A DNA stretch of 7,457 nucleotides from Clostridia bacterium (GTDB lineage Bacteria; Bacillota; Clostridia; UMGS1883): NCBI GenBank assembly GCA_021202495.1, contig JAJQCX010000023.1, positions 1-7,457 of the forward strand. Reading direction: 5' to 3'. Made by a program: the position numbers and the translations under genes. Under the pieces are notes generated by a model. That model was not told the DNA's origin, searched no databases, and worked only from the letters and a program-made list of their open reading frames with translations. Shown here one piece after another: positions 5,582 to 7,457 of this stretch; within the stretch, counting starts at the first letter, position 1; every line of letters begins with the position of its first letter.

Positions 5582-7457
5582 TCACTTTTTAATGCGTTTT
5601 ATCGGTCTGCGCTTGAAATACATCGTCGTCATCGGCGGAACGCATATCGTCAAGGTGTATTTGCGTCCGTCGCATTCGCCCTTTCTGCACATCACCGGTA
5701 TCGGATTGCCCGACCCCGTTCCTCCGTAAACCGATTTGTTTGAAGAGAAAACCTCCTCATACATACCGACCCTCGAAACGCCGATCGAATACTCCTTATA
5801 CTCAACAGGAGTAAAGTTTGACACAACGATAACCTCGCTGTCTCTGCCTCTGCCCTTGCGAATAAACGAAATAATGGAATGGTCGCTGTCGTTCGCGTTT
5901 ATCCATTCAAAGCCGTCCCAACTGTCCTCAATCTCCCAAAACGCCTTGTTTTTGAGGTAAAAATGGTTGAGATTTTTCATGTAATCATGGAATCTTGCAT
6001 GGTGATAATCCTCAAGTAAATGCCATTCAAGCCCCTCGTAAAAGCGCCATTCGATAAACTGCGCAATCTCCCCGCCCATAAAGAGCAGCTTTTTGCCGGG
6101 GTGCGCCATGTAATAGCCCAGGAAAGCCCGAAGCGAATCGAATTTTCCGTCGTAGAGCGCGCTCATCTTTCCGATAAGCGACGCCTTGCCGTGTACAACC
6201 TCGTCATGCGACAGCGGCAAAATGTAATTTTCCGCAAAGGCGTACATCATCGAGAACGTCAACAGGCTGTGATTGCCCTTCCTAAACAGCGGATCCATCG
6301 ACATATATCTCAAATTGTCGTTCATCCAGCCCATGTTCCACTTAAAGTTAAAGCCCAAGCCCCCGACGTCGCGCGGCTTTGTCACCAGCGGCCACGCCGT
6401 CGACTCCTCCGCAATCATCAATATGTTCGGAAACTCCTCAAACATCGTTTCGTTGAGTCTTCTTAAAAACTCAATCGCTTCAAGGTTTTCGTTCCCGCCG
6501 TCCTTGTTTTTGATAAATTCCGTCCTCGCGTAATCGAGATAGAGCATGCTCGACACCGCGTCCGCGCGGATGCCGTCAATGTGATAAACCTCCGCCCAGA
6601 ACACCGCCGACGAGATTAAGAACGAAATAACCTCCGTCTTTGCATAGTCAAATACAAGCGTGCCCCATTCCTTGTGCTCGCCCACGCGCGTGTCTGCGTA
6701 TTCATATGTCGGCGTTCCGTCAAACTTTGCCAAGCCGAACGCGTCGCGCGGAAAATGCGCGGGCACCCAGTCCATTATGACCTTAATCCCCGCTTTGTGG
6801 CACGTGTCTATAAAATACATCAAATCCTTGGGCTCACCGTAACGCGCCGTCGCTGAAAAATACCCCGTCACCTGGTATCCCCAGCTGCCGTCAAACGGAT
6901 ATTCCGTAACCGGCATTATTTCAAGATGCGTGTACCCCATGTCCTTCAAATAGGGTACAAGCTCCTCCGCCATCTCGCGATAGTTGTAAAACGAGCCGTC
7001 ATCGTGCATCTTCCAACTTCCCAAATGGCACTCGTAAATGTTCATCGGAAGATTATACGGCGCGGTCTCCGCCCTCTTTTTCATGTAGCCCGCGTCTTTC
7101 CACTTGTAACCGTCAAGATTGTAGATAACCGAAGCGTTGTCGGGTCTCAACTGCGAATAAAACGCGCACGGATCGCTCTTGTAAAAGCCCTCTCCGTTTT
7201 GCGGCATTATATAATATTTATAAATCGCACCCTCGTTCACGCCCTCGACAAACGCCTGCCACACTCCCGTCTCTCCGATTTTCGTCAGCGGGCAGCTTCC
7301 CTTGTCCCAATTGTTAAAATCTCCGGCAACCGCCACAGCCTTGGCTTTCGGAGCCCAAACCGCAAAGCGATAGCCGTCCTTTTCATTTAACTTGCACTTA
7401 TGCGCCCCCAAGAATTCATAACACCTGCGGTTATCTCCGTTGTTATAGAGATACACC
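5582..7457 (-). CDS. glgB: GlgB, 1,4-alpha-glucan branching enzyme (5' end cut by window edge)
   Basis: Cytoplasmic GH13 enzyme that cuts alpha-1,4 chains and rejoins them as alpha-1,6 branches on glycogen. About 624 residues are visible, numbered from the GTG at 7454-7456. An N-terminal CBM48-type domain (about 12-105) is followed by a GH13 barrel with region I DWVPAHF (229-235), nucleophile D299 in GIRADAV, acid/base E350 in MIAEES and transition-state D418 in LSHDEVVHGK. The all-beta C-terminal domain spans about 520-615. Residues such as FKWNMGWMND (371-380) and the overall length match the short Bacillus-type GlgB of about 630 residues. The GTG is probably an internal Val: in relatives, roughly ten residues precede the equivalent of VYLYNNG, and no ribosome site can be seen because the window ends. 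The gene appears to lead the visible operon and ends 26 bases before glgC. It has no frameshift, and all catalytic residues are present. Confidence 0.96.
   Translation of the reverse strand, partial: VYLYNNGDNRRCYEFLGAHKCKLNEKDGYRFAVWAPKAKAVAVAGDFNNWDKGSCPLTKIGETGVWQAFVEGVNEGAIYKYYIMPQNGEGFYKSDPCAFYSQLRPDNASVIYNLDGYKWKDAGYMKKRAETAPYNLPMNIYECHLGSWKMHDDGSFYNYREMAEELVPYLKDMGYTHLEIMPVTEYPFDGSWGYQVTGYFSATARYGEPKDLMYFIDTCHKAGIKVIMDWVPAHFPRDAFGLAKFDGTPTYEYADTRVGEHKEWGTLVFDYAKTEVISFLISSAVFWAEVYHIDGIRADAVSSMLYLDYARTEFIKNKDGGNENLEAIEFLRRLNETMFEEFPNILMIAEESTAWPLVTKPRDVGGLGFNFKWNMGWMNDNLRYMSMDPLFRKGNHSLLTFSMMYAFAENYILPLSHDEVVHGKASLIGKMSALYDGKFDSLRAFLGYYMAHPGKKLLFMGGEIAQFIEWRFYEGLEWHLLEDYHHARFHDYMKNLNHFYLKNKAFWEIEDSWDGFEWINANDSDHSIISFIRKGRGRDSEVIVVSNFTPVEYKEYSIGVSRVGMYEEVFSSNKSVYGGTGSGNPIPVMCRKGECDGRKYTLTICVPPMTTMYFKRRPIKRIKK

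Noticed and set aside
7454..7456. GTG at the window edge as the true glgB start
   Set aside because: Relatives have about ten residues before this point, and no ribosome-binding site can be seen, so it is more likely an internal Val codon.

Overview
The window carries four protein genes, all on the minus strand. They read from the right edge to the left as glgB, glgC, glgD, and then a large secreted, surface-anchored glycoside hydrolase. Having glgC together with its catalytically degenerate paralogue glgD is typical of Bacillota. The long SLH-anchored exported polysaccharidase also fits an anaerobic, plant- or gut-associated clostridium. The base composition is moderate and the coding is dense. 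I cannot name a species.

Layout. 5582-7457: glgB, the glycogen branching enzyme, cut by the right edge at its N-terminus. 4338-5555: glgC, ADP-glucose pyrophosphorylase. 3194-4318: glgD, its regulatory partner. The glgB-glgC and glgC-glgD gaps are 26 and 19 bases, each with a strong Shine-Dalgarno and no terminator, so these three genes look like one operon. A good intrinsic terminator (3141-3175) closes it. 229-3123: a protein of about 964 residues with signal peptide, SLH repeats, a GH43 five-bladed propeller, a bacterial Ig-like domain, a galactose-binding-fold-like module, an acidic linker and a C-terminal ricin-type trefoil (CBM13). It is followed by its own terminator hairpin (191-225). 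1-190 is non-coding and repeat-rich: a 12-bp direct repeat that may be the end of an insertion sequence, an AT-rich 9-bp hairpin, and a short tandem array of a 7-bp unit.

Function. GlgC with GlgD makes ADP-glucose from glucose-1-phosphate and ATP, and GlgB adds the alpha-1,6 branches to the growing glucan. Glycogen synthase (glgA) is not in the window and does not directly follow glgD. The fourth gene acts outside the cell. Its catalytic residues and their spacing resemble exo-beta-1,3-galactanases of GH43, so it probably trims galactan or arabinogalactan side chains. A link between sugar harvest and glycogen storage is possible, but it rests only on gene adjacency.

I see no clearly new multi-gene system. 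The points most worth a second look are the terminator hairpin sitting directly against the ribosome-binding site of the GH43 gene, the Gln in place of a catalytic base in that enzyme, its unassigned module, and the composite repeat region at the left edge.
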